Shown piece after piece: positions 7,830 to 14,555 of a stretch of 36,759 nucleotides of DNA. The position numbers were made by a program, and so were the translations under genes. Under the pieces are notes generated by a model that was not told where the DNA came from, did not search any database, and saw nothing but the letters and a program-made list of their open reading frames with translations. Where the stretch lies: NCBI GenBank assembly GCA_902491055.1, contig CABUGI010000009.1, forward strand, positions 1 to 36,759, read 5' to 3'. Origin of the DNA: an uncultured Collinsella sp. (GTDB lineage Bacteria; Actinomycetota; Coriobacteriia; Coriobacteriales; Coriobacteriaceae). Numbering within the stretch: the stretch's first letter is position 1; the number at the start of each line of letters is the position of its first letter.

Positions 7830-8441
7830 ATGGCAACCAGCAAACCGCGTCTTGATCGTCGCATCATTCGCAGCCGTAATGCCATCCTTTCGGCTTTCGA
7901 GCGCCTGCTCATGGAAAAGCCGCTGGCAGACATTACGGTGAGTGCCATCGCGCGCGAGGCCAATGTCGACCGCAAGACCTTTTACGTTCACTTTGGTACG
8001 GTTGACGGCCTGCTCGATGCCATTGCCGTCGATGTGGTGGAGATGATTGTCGACTCGGTCGAGAAAACGCTTGCTTCTATGGACGGTGACACCAGCGAGC
8101 GCGCTCTTGGCGCGGCGGCGACCTTCTTTAAAACCGTTAATGAGGCACTGTGCAACAACTTAGTGCTCAATCGTCAGCTGATCGAGAATATTCCGCTCGA
8201 TGATTTCATGGCTCGTCTTCGTGCGCCGCTCGAACATGAGATTGCCGAGCGCGATCTGCTGCCCCAAGGTCTCAAGGACGAGATGTTCGACTACTATCTG
8301 GCGTTTTTGCTGTCGGGTATTATCGGTATCTATCGCACGTGGGCACTGTCTGACGGCTCGGTTCCTATCGAGCGCGTCTCTGAGGTCGCCAACGATCTGA
8401 CTCTCAATGGTCTGTCGAGTCTGGAATCTCGCTTGGATTAG
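7830..8441 (+). CDS. TetR/AcrR-family transcriptional regulator
   Basis: The 203-residue protein is a one-component DNA-binding regulator. The N-terminal TetR helix-turn-helix is clear at residues ~35-60 (DITVSAIAREANVDRKTFY followed by VHFGTVDGLLDAI). The C-terminal ligand/dimerisation part, with a hydrophobic YLAFLLSGIIGIYRTW helix, is not assignable to a known ligand class. The ATG at 7830 has CGAAGGGA upstream; the frame from 7803 is less likely. Its target could be the upstream membrane protein, itself, or an unlinked gene. It is the last intact gene before the cobalamin block: three bases past its stop begins an IS3 transposase remnant. Confidence 0.88.
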   Translation: MATSKPRLDRRIIRSRNAILSAFERLLMEKPLADITVSAIAREANVDRKTFYVHFGTVDGLLDAIAVDVVEMIVDSVEKTLASMDGDTSERALGAAATFFKTVNEALCNNLVLNRQLIENIPLDDFMARLRAPLEHEIAERDLLPQGLKDEMFDYYLAFLLSGIIGIYRTWALSDGSVPIERVSEVANDLTLNGLSSLESRLD

Positions 8442-8443
8442 GC

Positions 8444-8536
8444 CTAGTTGGGCTCGTCGGCGTGGAAATCCCTGTTCACGAGGTTCTCCGGCGCCTTGGA
8501 GACCTCGCCGGTGTAGGAGCTGTAGCCTGAGGATCC
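8444..8536 (-). pseudogene. IS3-family transposase (OrfB) remnant
   Basis: Read on the minus strand, this short open frame encodes YSSYTGEVSKAPENLVNRDF followed by HADEPN and a stop. This matches the stretch between the helix-turn-helix region and the integrase core of IS3-family OrfB proteins (typical form: YSSYxGExxxAPENLxxRDFxAxxPNxxWLTDITEF). Both the upstream part and the whole DDE catalytic core are missing, and an in-frame stop lies just upstream at 8537-8539. It is a non-functional scar between the TetR gene and the last gene of the minus-strand cobalamin operon, marking the left edge of the island. Confidence 0.72.
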
Positions 8537-8553
8537 TTAAAAGAAAGTCCAGT

Positions 8554-9870
8554 TTATTCTTCCCACTCCAAATGGGAATCCTCCGATGCGCCTTCGCATA
8601 CTCGCATGACCTCGATACCATGCGAGCGTGCGAACTCGACGAGCTCTGCGTTGCGGGCGTTTATGGTGCCGAAGGCGGAGGGGCACACGATAAGGCGCGC
8701 GCAGTGGACGAGGAGCTCTTTGGCGCGGGCTATGGTTTTATCCCCGATCGGCTCGAAGGCGCGCTCGGCCACGCATTCCGTCGCCAGGTCGCGCGCGAGC
8801 TCGCAGTCGATGTCCCCTTCGTGCAGAATGCCCGCGTAGAACGCCTTGCCCTGCCGGATGAGCTGGCGAAACACAGCTGACCCCGTACCTGCGCCAGCGA
8901 TGACGAACGTGTGCGCATCGCCGTGTGGGCGCCCAATTTCCACGCTGCCGAAGCGCTCGTTGAAGGTGCCATGTTTAAGGCCGTAGAGCTCGCCAATCGT
9001 CTCGCGCGTGAATATGTCCTCGGGTGCGCCGGCGCGGAAGACCCGGCCGTCCTTCACGCAAATCACCTTGTCGGCGCTTTTCTGCGCGAGCTCGAGTTCG
9101 TGGATGGACATGATGATAGCCACATTCTGCGATTTCGCAAGGTGGCGAAGTATTCGCAGCAGGTCGATCTGGTAGCGGATATCGAGATACGACGTGGGCT
9201 CGTCGAGCACGAGCACGCGCGGATCCTGCGCGATGGCGCGTGCGAGCATGACGCGCTGGCGTTGCCCGTCGCTTATCTGCATGAAGTCGCGCTCGGCGAG
9301 CTCTTCCACATGTGCGGTTTTCATGGCCTCGTCGACCCGACTATGGTCGTCGGGCGAGAGTGTGCCCATTCGCCCGGTGTAGGGATGCCTTCCCGCCTCT
9401 ACGATATCGCGGCAGGTGAGGAGCTCGGTCCGGGGGCGATCTGTCAGCATAACGGCAAGGTTCCTTGCGAACTCCGCCGTCTTCCATCGGGAAATCTCCC
9501 GCCCGTCGAGCTCGACCGCGCCGGCAAGCGGTGCCAGATGGCGTGTGATGGTTTTCAAGATGGTCGACTTGCCCGAGCCGTTCGGCCCGATGAGCGCCAC
9601 GACGTCGCCCGCGCGAACCTCCAGATCGACGCCTTCGACTACGACCTTCTTGTCGTAGCCCGCCGACAGGTCGCTTATGCGGAAAAGCGGCGCTCCGTCA
9701 GCCTGCGTTTCGACCGGGGTTTCGAGGTTCGACTCCGCTCGAAGGAGGCGTTTCGCACGCAGTTCCGCACGAGCCGAAAGTGTCTTCTGGCGCTTTCGTG
9801 CGAGCTCAGGACTGTCTAAGCATGGAATGTCCCCTCCGAGCGTTTTGGGCCGCGGCACGAATTCCCCCAT
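8554..9870 (-). CDS. btuD: ABC transporter ATP-binding protein, corrinoid/iron-chelate importer type, with C-terminal extension
   Basis: This ATPase should power import of a corrinoid or metal chelate together with the adjacent permease and binding protein. The 438-residue product has an extra ~60-residue N-terminal segment and then a FecE/BtuD-type ABC domain. Its P-loop GPNGSGKST is at ~95-103, the signature ISDGQRQR at ~199-206 and Walker B VLVLDEPTSYLD at ~219-230. Ordinary BtuD/FecE proteins are about 250-270 residues. Here ~130 residues follow the ABC domain, opening with TFVIAGAGTGSAVFRQLIRQ, whose glycine-rich turn looks like a nucleotide-binding fold; its role is unknown. The ATG at 9870 directly abuts the permease stop codon. 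Riboswitch control of the operon favours a B12 substrate over iron. Confidence 0.85.
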   Translation of the reverse strand: MGEFVPRPKTLGGDIPCLDSPELARKRQKTLSARAELRAKRLLRAESNLETPVETQADGAPLFRISDLSAGYDKKVVVEGVDLEVRAGDVVALIGPNGSGKSTILKTITRHLAPLAGAVELDGREISRWKTAEFARNLAVMLTDRPRTELLTCRDIVEAGRHPYTGRMGTLSPDDHSRVDEAMKTAHVEELAERDFMQISDGQRQRVMLARAIAQDPRVLVLDEPTSYLDIRYQIDLLRILRHLAKSQNVAIIMSIHELELAQKSADKVICVKDGRVFRAGAPEDIFTRETIGELYGLKHGTFNERFGSVEIGRPHGDAHTFVIAGAGTGSAVFRQLIRQGKAFYAGILHEGDIDCELARDLATECVAERAFEPIGDKTIARAKELLVHCARLIVCPSAFGTINARNAELVEFARSHGIEVMRVCEGASEDSHLEWEE

Positions 9871-10923
9871 CTACCTCACCCGCTTCTTCAGCATGAGCGC
9901 GATAACCACCGGCGCGCCGAAGATGGCAGTGACGGCGCTGATGGAAAGCTCGACGGGAGAGAACAGCGTGCGCGCGATCAAATCGCAACCCGCGCAGAAG
10001 ATGGCGCCTCCCAAGAAGCACGCAGGAATCACGCGGATGGGCTTCGACGACTTCAGCGCCGACTTCACGAGATGCGGAACCGCGATGCCTACGAACGACA
10101 CCGGACCAGCGAACGCGGTCACGCAGGCGGAGAGCATGCTCGCTAGAAGGACGAGCACCACGCGGAAGCGTGCGACGTTCACGCCGACGCTTTTCGCGTA
10201 GGCTTCTCCCAGCTGGAAGGCGGAAAGGGGCTTCGATATCGCGAATACGCATGCGCTCACGGTGATCACCACGACCACGATGACCGCGATGTCGTCCCAG
10301 CTCGAACCCGAGAAGCTACCCAAAGACCAGTTGTGCAGGTTCACGATGGACTGGTCGTCGGCGAAGGCGATGAGAAAGTTCGTCGCCGCCGAGCAGATGT
10401 ATCCCACCATGACGCCCGCCACGATGAGCATGGCCATGGAACTTATGCGCCGTGCGATGAGGAGCACGAAGCCGATGGTGATAAGCGATCCCAGAAACGC
10501 TGCGGCCACCATGGCCGGCGAGGACATGGCCTGGTTCGCGCCCAGAAGCACGATCATCGTAAGCGCGACGACGAACTTTGCGCCCGAGGAGACGCCCAAG
10601 ATGAACGGGTCGGCGATGGGGTTGTTGAAAAACGTCTGCAGCAGGAACCCGGAGAGCGAAAGTGCCCCGCCGAGAAGCACGGCTGAAAGCACGCGCGGCA
10701 GGCGAATCTCCCAGATGACTTGGCTTTCCATGGAATTGGCCGCGGCGCCCGAAAGGATGCCGGGGATGTGGTCTGCGGGCACGAGCACGCTCCCGATGCA
10801 CAGGTTGGCCCCGACGAGCACGATGAGGACAACAGCGAGCAGCGCCGTCACGACGCGACACCGCGCGGCGCGTCGTGATTCGTCGTATGTCATGGAAAGC
10901 CGGCTTCTCATGACGCTAGCCAA
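9871..10923 (-). CDS. btuC: FecCD/BtuC-family ABC transporter permease
   Basis: This is the membrane channel subunit of a BtuCDF-type importer. The protein (up to 350 residues) has the many hydrophobic helices of the FecCD family. Landmarks are IWEIRLPRVLSAVLLGGALSLSG, NPIADPFILGVSSGA and, near the end, GPVSFVGIAVPHLVK. The reading frame starts at TTG 10923 just after TGAGGAAG; an ATG at 10911 would give four fewer residues, and I cannot decide between them. The start overlaps the 3' end of the binding-protein gene by a few bases. It sits between its binding protein and its ATPase in the minus-strand operon that begins at the cobalamin riboswitch. Confidence 0.9.
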   Translation of the reverse strand: MASVMRSRLSMTYDESRRAARCRVVTALLAVVLIVLVGANLCIGSVLVPADHIPGILSGAAANSMESQVIWEIRLPRVLSAVLLGGALSLSGFLLQTFFNNPIADPFILGVSSGAKFVVALTMIVLLGANQAMSSPAMVAAAFLGSLITIGFVLLIARRISSMAMLIVAGVMVGYICSAATNFLIAFADDQSIVNLHNWSLGSFSGSSWDDIAVIVVVVITVSACVFAISKPLSAFQLGEAYAKSVGVNVARFRVVLVLLASMLSACVTAFAGPVSFVGIAVPHLVKSALKSSKPIRVIPACFLGGAIFCAGCDLIARTLFSPVELSISAVTAIFGAPVVIALMLKKRVR

Positions 10924-12487
10924 GCTTCCTCAGATAATGGAAGTCGCTCGCGTCATCGCCGGTGAACGCCCCGTGCAGCTCGTCGATAATGTCGGCGGTA
11001 GAAGTCATCTGCTGGTACATGTCGGCGCTTGTGACCCAGACGTTGCCGTTCTTTACAGCTTTGAACTGCGACAATAGCGCGTTTTTGCCTACGAAGTCTT
11101 TCAAGGTGGCAACCGATTCGTCGATGGTGCCGTTGTAGACGATGATGTCGGCATCCTTCGCCGTCGCGTAGAAGCGCTCCATTTCGAGCGTTACTGACGA
11201 ACCTGACGTCGACGCCGTCTGCGCGTCATCGAGCGCGTAGTTGCCGCCTGCAAGCTCGATCATCTGCGCCACGTAGTCGCCCGCCCGCCGCGTGACGGCG
11301 GCCCCGTTCGAGTTAATGTAGAAATACGCCACGGTTTTACCTGACGACGCGAGCCTCGACGTTTGCTCGACGCGGGCCTTCTGCTCGTTGAACAGGTGCG
11401 CGGCCTCGTCTTCCTTGTCGAACAGGACGCCGAAAAGCTTAATCCACTCGACGCGCCCGAGTGCTTCGGGCTCGCTCGACGACTGTTCGGTGAGCACGAC
11501 GAGCCCGAGCTTCTGCAGCTTTTCCTTCACATCGGGCGTGTGGTTGATCATGGTGTTCTCGATGGCGAGCGTGCAGCCCGAGGCCGATATTCGCTCGTAG
11601 TCGGGCGCGCTGTACTTGCCGCCGTAGGCGATCGCCCCACTTTCGAGTGCGCTTTTGAAGCCCGCGACCGAGCAATCGTCGGCCTTCGTGCCCGACATGA
11701 GGATGTTGTCGTTCGCATCGAGCGCGTCGACCAGGCACATCGTCGCCGACGACACGAGGTACACCTTGTTGGCGGGACGCCTTATGACCGCGATGTCGGA
11801 GCTCAACCCATCAGGTACCTTCGCATCTTGCGGTACCACGAGGAAGCGCTCCCCGTTCGAAATGCAGATAAGCCGCAGGCCGCCTTCGTACTCGTCGACA
11901 GTGAAGTGCTCGGCGTATTCAAGCTGAAGCGCCCCCGTCGGCTCCCAGCCGCAGCCCAAATCGGCGTTGTGGAAGTCGGCCGCGGCGCTTGAAGCCGTTC
12001 CCGCAGGGGAGCCGCCGCTTGCATCGTCGCCCGATTTCTCCTTCATGGTGGATGAGTCGAAGTGGAGCGTGTAGTCGATGGTGTGCGGCGTCGACATGGC
12101 GACGGTCTCGGCCGACACGGCGATGTCCTCGTCGAGCGTGACGGGTATCTCGAACGTGGAGTTGCCGCCGTCGTTTACGGGCGCGTAGTCCACGCCGTTG
12201 ACGGTCATTTTGTCGTAGTTCGAACTCGACCAGGTGATGGTCGCGGTGTAGGTGTCGCCATCCTTCACAATTGTGGTGGGTGAGGCGATGCTTGCGCGCC
12301 CTGACCCGCCGGAGAGCGAGACGCTCACAGTGTATTCCTGAGAGCCTGCCGTGCCACCGGTCGCGTTCGGGCTCGCACTGCACCCCGCGAAGGGAAGCGC
12401 GAACAGGGCGACGAGAACGCAGGCGATCGCGCGCACCGCGATGCTGCGACGCTTCCTGCTTTCCCCCTTGGGAAGAATCGACCGCAT
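10916..12487 (-). CDS. btuF: ABC transporter substrate-binding lipoprotein with N-terminal NEAT-like domain
   Basis: The 523-residue lipoprotein is the presumed extracytoplasmic receptor of the importer. A basic N-region and hydrophobic core end in the lipobox LPFAGC (Cys36). Residues ~50-150 form an extra beta-rich domain with SGGSGRASIASPTTIVKDG, WSSSNYDKM and TPHTIDYTLHFD, resembling NEAT-type and related iron/heme-associated domains. After a Ser/Ala/Gly linker comes a class III periplasmic-binding fold (FecB/BtuF type), with a helix-backbone segment (VDALDANDNILMSG) and a second lobe containing VAYFYINSNGAAVTRRAGDY. It is about 200 residues longer than a typical BtuF. The same extra domain is the whole of the neighbouring lipoprotein. 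The substrate is inferred to be a corrinoid from the riboswitch; heme or another tetrapyrrole remains possible. Confidence 0.82.
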   Translation of the reverse strand: MRSILPKGESRKRRSIAVRAIACVLVALFALPFAGCSASPNATGGTAGSQEYTVSVSLSGGSGRASIASPTTIVKDGDTYTATITWSSSNYDKMTVNGVDYAPVNDGGNSTFEIPVTLDEDIAVSAETVAMSTPHTIDYTLHFDSSTMKEKSGDDASGGSPAGTASSAAADFHNADLGCGWEPTGALQLEYAEHFTVDEYEGGLRLICISNGERFLVVPQDAKVPDGLSSDIAVIRRPANKVYLVSSATMCLVDALDANDNILMSGTKADDCSVAGFKSALESGAIAYGGKYSAPDYERISASGCTLAIENTMINHTPDVKEKLQKLGLVVLTEQSSSEPEALGRVEWIKLFGVLFDKEDEAAHLFNEQKARVEQTSRLASSGKTVAYFYINSNGAAVTRRAGDYVAQMIELAGGNYALDDAQTASTSGSSVTLEMERFYATAKDADIIVYNGTIDESVATLKDFVGKNALLSQFKAVKNGNVWVTSADMYQQMTSTADIIDELHGAFTGDDASDFHYLRKLG

Positions 12488-12491
12488 GGCG

Positions 12492-13025
12492 TTACTTCAG
12501 TGCGTCGGCGCGCAGATCGACGCCGGCGGATTCGAACACGAGCGTGCGGTCGTACCACTGCTCTTTTTTAATACTCCACGCGGCGCAGGCGGTGTCCTCG
12601 TCGAGCGCTTCAACGGGCACGTCGTAGGTGTACTTGCCTTCCGCGTTTTCCACATAGGGGATGAAGTCGGCCTCGCTCGCGGCGGCAGCCTCGTCGCCCG
12701 TGCCCATGAAGAGCTTGCCGTAGCCCGTGCCGGAAAGCGTCATCACGCAGTGCATGGAGCCGTTTTCCACGATGAGCTGGGCGTCCACAATCCTGAACAT
12801 GTTCGAGCTGGAATCTACGGTGATCGGATAGGTGCCGTCGGCCACCTTGTCGGCGGTGATGGGGGCAGCGCTTGCGCCCTCGGGCGCATCGGCCGCCTGT
12901 TCGGTCTTTTCCTGGGAATCGGCATCGCTTGCCTTTGCGCTGTCGATTGAATTTCCGCCGCAGCCGGCGAGCGAGAACGCGAAAAGCGCCGCTGACAGGG
13001 CGAAGGCGAGGGTTTTCTTCAACAT
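12492..13025 (-). CDS. Small lipoprotein made of one NEAT-like beta-sandwich domain
   Basis: This 177-residue protein has a signal peptide with lipobox SLAGC (Cys22), a short acidic linker, and one beta-rich domain. The domain aligns by eye with the N-terminal domain of the downstream substrate-binding protein: YPITVDSSSNMFRIVDAQLI, then GTGYGKL, a YTYDVPVEALDED strand and WYDRTLVFES. I do not know a named function. Location between CbiK and the importer suggests it binds a metal, a corrinoid or another tetrapyrrole at the cell surface. I chose the ATG at 13025 because AAAGGAA precedes it and the signal peptide starts there. It ends four bases before the next start, which implies translational coupling. 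Confidence 0.75.
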   Translation of the reverse strand: MLKKTLAFALSAALFAFSLAGCGGNSIDSAKASDADSQEKTEQAADAPEGASAAPITADKVADGTYPITVDSSSNMFRIVDAQLIVENGSMHCVMTLSGTGYGKLFMGTGDEAAAASEADFIPYVENAEGKYTYDVPVEALDEDTACAAWSIKKEQWYDRTLVFESAGVDLRADALK

Positions 13026-13052
13026 GGAGGGGGTTCCTTTCAATCGCTTCGA

Positions 13053-13080
13053 CCGCCCGCGCCGTGCGGTGGGCGGGCGG
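13053..13080 (-). other. GC-rich hairpin upstream of the small lipoprotein gene
   Basis: CCGCCCGC (13053-13060) pairs perfectly with GCGGGCGG (13073-13080) over a 12-base loop. It is the second of two stems in the cbiK-lipoprotein intergenic space and has no T-run. Confidence 0.5.
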
Positions 13081-13089
13081 GATGCGAAT

Positions 13090-13134
13090 GCAACGGGCAT
13101 GCGCCGTCAGTCGGGGAAGGCGCATGCCCGTTGC
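13090..13134 (-). other. Perfect 16-bp inverted repeat between cbiK and lipoprotein gene
   Basis: GCAACGGGCATGCGCC (13090-13105) is exactly complementary to GGCGCATGCCCGTTGC (13119-13134) over a 13-base loop. No T-run follows on either strand, so it looks like an mRNA-stabilising or factor-dependent attenuating hairpin within the minus-strand operon, not an intrinsic terminator. Confidence 0.7.
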
Positions 13135-13170
13135 ACGGGGACGCGACCGGCGCCCCCGTGCGCGGCGAGT

Positions 13171-14097
13171 TTACAGCTTGGCGATGGCGTCGTCCACGTG
13201 CGCGACGTAGATGTCGTCGACCGCGACGTTCTGTCCCAGACCCTGGAGCAGGCACGTCACTTCGAAGCCGGCGGCCACGAACTTCGCAGCCCAGCTGTCG
13301 GGGTCGGTCTCGTCTGCCATGTCGTTGTTCGCGTGGTCGCCCGCGACCACCATGAACGGCGCGAGCACGGCCTTCTTGTAGCCTGCGGCGCTCGCGGCGG
13401 CGATAACATCCTCGCAGGTCGGTTCAGCCTCGACGGTGCCGACGAAGAACTGCGTCAAGCCCTCGTTCTTAAACACTTCCTGCATCTTGGCATAGTCGGC
13501 GTTGGAATCGGCTTCGGTGCCGTGGCCCATAAGGCACAGCGCCGTCTTGCCGTCGTCGAAGGACGCCATGTTCTCCTTAATGGCTGCGGCCACCTTCTTG
13601 TAGTCGTCGTCGGAGGTGAGCAGCGGGTCGCCGAGCGAGATCTTGTCGAACTTGTCAGCGTACTTGTCGAGCTCGTCTTTCACGTCGGCGTATTCCAGGC
13701 CAGCCATGAGATGCGTCGGCTGCACGACGATTTCCTTCACGCCGTCTTCCACGCAGCGGTCGAGCGCCTCGGTCATGTTGTCGATCGTGATGCCGTCGCG
13801 CTTCTTCAGCTTGTCGATGATGATCTGCGCGGTGAAGGCGCGGCGGATGTCGTAGTCCTGCCAGTACTTCTCACGGATAGCGTCTTCGATGGCGCCGATG
13901 GTGATGTGGCGCGAGTCGTTGTAGCTCGTGCCGAAGCTCGTGACGAGGATGACCGGCTTCACGGCCTTCTCCTTTTCGCTCGATTTCTCGGAACTCGCGG
14001 AGGTGTTGGAGCAGCCCGCGAGCGCGACTCCGGCGAGCGCGACGGCTCCGGTTGCCGCGGCGCTCATGAAGCCGCGGCGTGACATCTGTTCGGACAT
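13171..14097 (-). CDS. cbiK: Exported sirohydrochlorin cobaltochelatase (CbiK, lipoprotein form)
   Basis: CbiK inserts cobalt into sirohydrochlorin, the first step of the anaerobic cobalamin route. The 308-residue protein is about 45 residues longer at the N terminus than the cytoplasmic enzyme. That extension reads SRRGFM (Tat-like twin arginine, residues 6-11), a hydrophobic stretch and lipobox VALAGC (Cys29), so the chelatase is probably exported and lipid-anchored. Metal-site residues are in place: Glu135 in GLEYADV, His192 in MGHGTE and His255 in GDHANND, corresponding by spacing to Salmonella CbiK Glu89, His145 and His207. His129 (PTHLM) is also conserved-looking. I chose the ATG at 14097 with GAGGAAAGGA upstream. 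It is first in the riboswitch-controlled operon with the ABC importer. Confidence 0.93.
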   Translation of the reverse strand: MSEQMSRRGFMSAAATGAVALAGVALAGCSNTSASSEKSSEKEKAVKPVILVTSFGTSYNDSRHITIGAIEDAIREKYWQDYDIRRAFTAQIIIDKLKKRDGITIDNMTEALDRCVEDGVKEIVVQPTHLMAGLEYADVKDELDKYADKFDKISLGDPLLTSDDDYKKVAAAIKENMASFDDGKTALCLMGHGTEADSNADYAKMQEVFKNEGLTQFFVGTVEAEPTCEDVIAAASAAGYKKAVLAPFMVVAGDHANNDMADETDPDSWAAKFVAAGFEVTCLLQGLGQNVAVDDIYVAHVDDAIAKL

Positions 14098-14156
14098 GGT
14101 TTTTCCTTTCCTCGGTTTGCCGGTCCCCCGGCGACAGTTGCTTGTCGGCACAAGCG

Positions 14157-14184
14157 AAAGAAAAGCGCACCCCTCGGGGTTCAC
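14157..14184 (-). terminator. Riboswitch expression-platform terminator before cbiK
   Basis: On the minus strand, GTGAACCC (14184-14177) pairs with GGGTGCGC (14172-14165) with one mismatch and one G-U, over loop CGAG. TTTTCTTTC follows. It lies between the cobalamin aptamer and cbiK, as expected for transcriptional control by B12. Confidence 0.75.
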
Positions 14185-14214
14185 AAGGAGCTAACGCCAC
14201 GGCGATGCCGTGAG

Positions 14215-14346
14215 GAAAAGGCGAAGCAGTCTGGCTTGGGGCGTGAGGCGGTTCGCCCGCGCGTCCTATACAGTAATGTCCCTTGCCCAGGATTCCCACC
14301 TGGTTCCCTCCGCAAGCCAGCGCGGGCTGTGCGGGCGCCGCGCCGG
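14215..14346 (-). promoter_or_regulatory. Cobalamin riboswitch
   Basis: The minus strand carries the conserved core of B12 aptamers: AGGGAACCAGGTGGGAATCC, then GGGCAAGGGACATTACTGT, and the B12 box AAGCCAGACTGC (within 14221-14238). A further hairpin CACGGC-ATC-GCCGTG follows at 14196-14212. The downstream terminator suggests that bound cobalamin stops transcription of cbiK, the lipoprotein and the importer. The peripheral stems look short, so I cannot assign the subclass. Confidence 0.9.
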
Positions 14347-14555
14347 TCATTTCCTTTTATCCGATTGTCATATGCTCGTTGCCGAATCTTTTACTATGAT
14401 AGTGGGCACTTGTGAACGTGTCAAAGCCAGGGCGGGCGGCATTGCGCCTTCTGCCTGCGTATTTGCGCCGATTGTCGCCGCAGGCGCCGTGTTTTGCCTG
14501 CTGCGCGAATGGCGGCGTAAACGGTTGCGATGAGAAACGGGAAGGGAAGGCTCGG
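14347..14555. other. Divergent intergenic region with promoters not resolved
   Basis: This space separates the riboswitch (minus strand) from cbiF (plus strand) and must hold both promoters. TATGAT at 14395-14400 is a possible plus-strand -10, without a clear -35. A stem GCCTGCG (14453-14459)/CGCAGGC (14479-14485) lies in the plus-strand leader. I see no second cobalamin aptamer for the plus operon; the AAGCCAGG at 14425-14432 is isolated and lacks the core elements. Confidence 0.4.

Noticed and set aside
8911..9819. Plus-strand frame opposite the importer ATPase
   Set aside because: The minus strand encodes intact Walker A, signature and Walker B motifs; the plus frame has no recognisable domain.
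12832..14082. Long plus-strand frame of about 416 codons opposite cbiK
   Set aside because: CbiK on the other strand has recognisable catalytic residues, a signal peptide and a ribosome binding site; this frame has none and crosses the intergenic hairpins.
14420..14450. Possible second cobalamin riboswitch before cbiF, suggested by AAGCCAGG
   Set aside because: The rest of the aptamer core (GGTGxGAAxCC and the ACTGT segment) is missing on the plus strand, so a single B12-box-like octamer is not enough.
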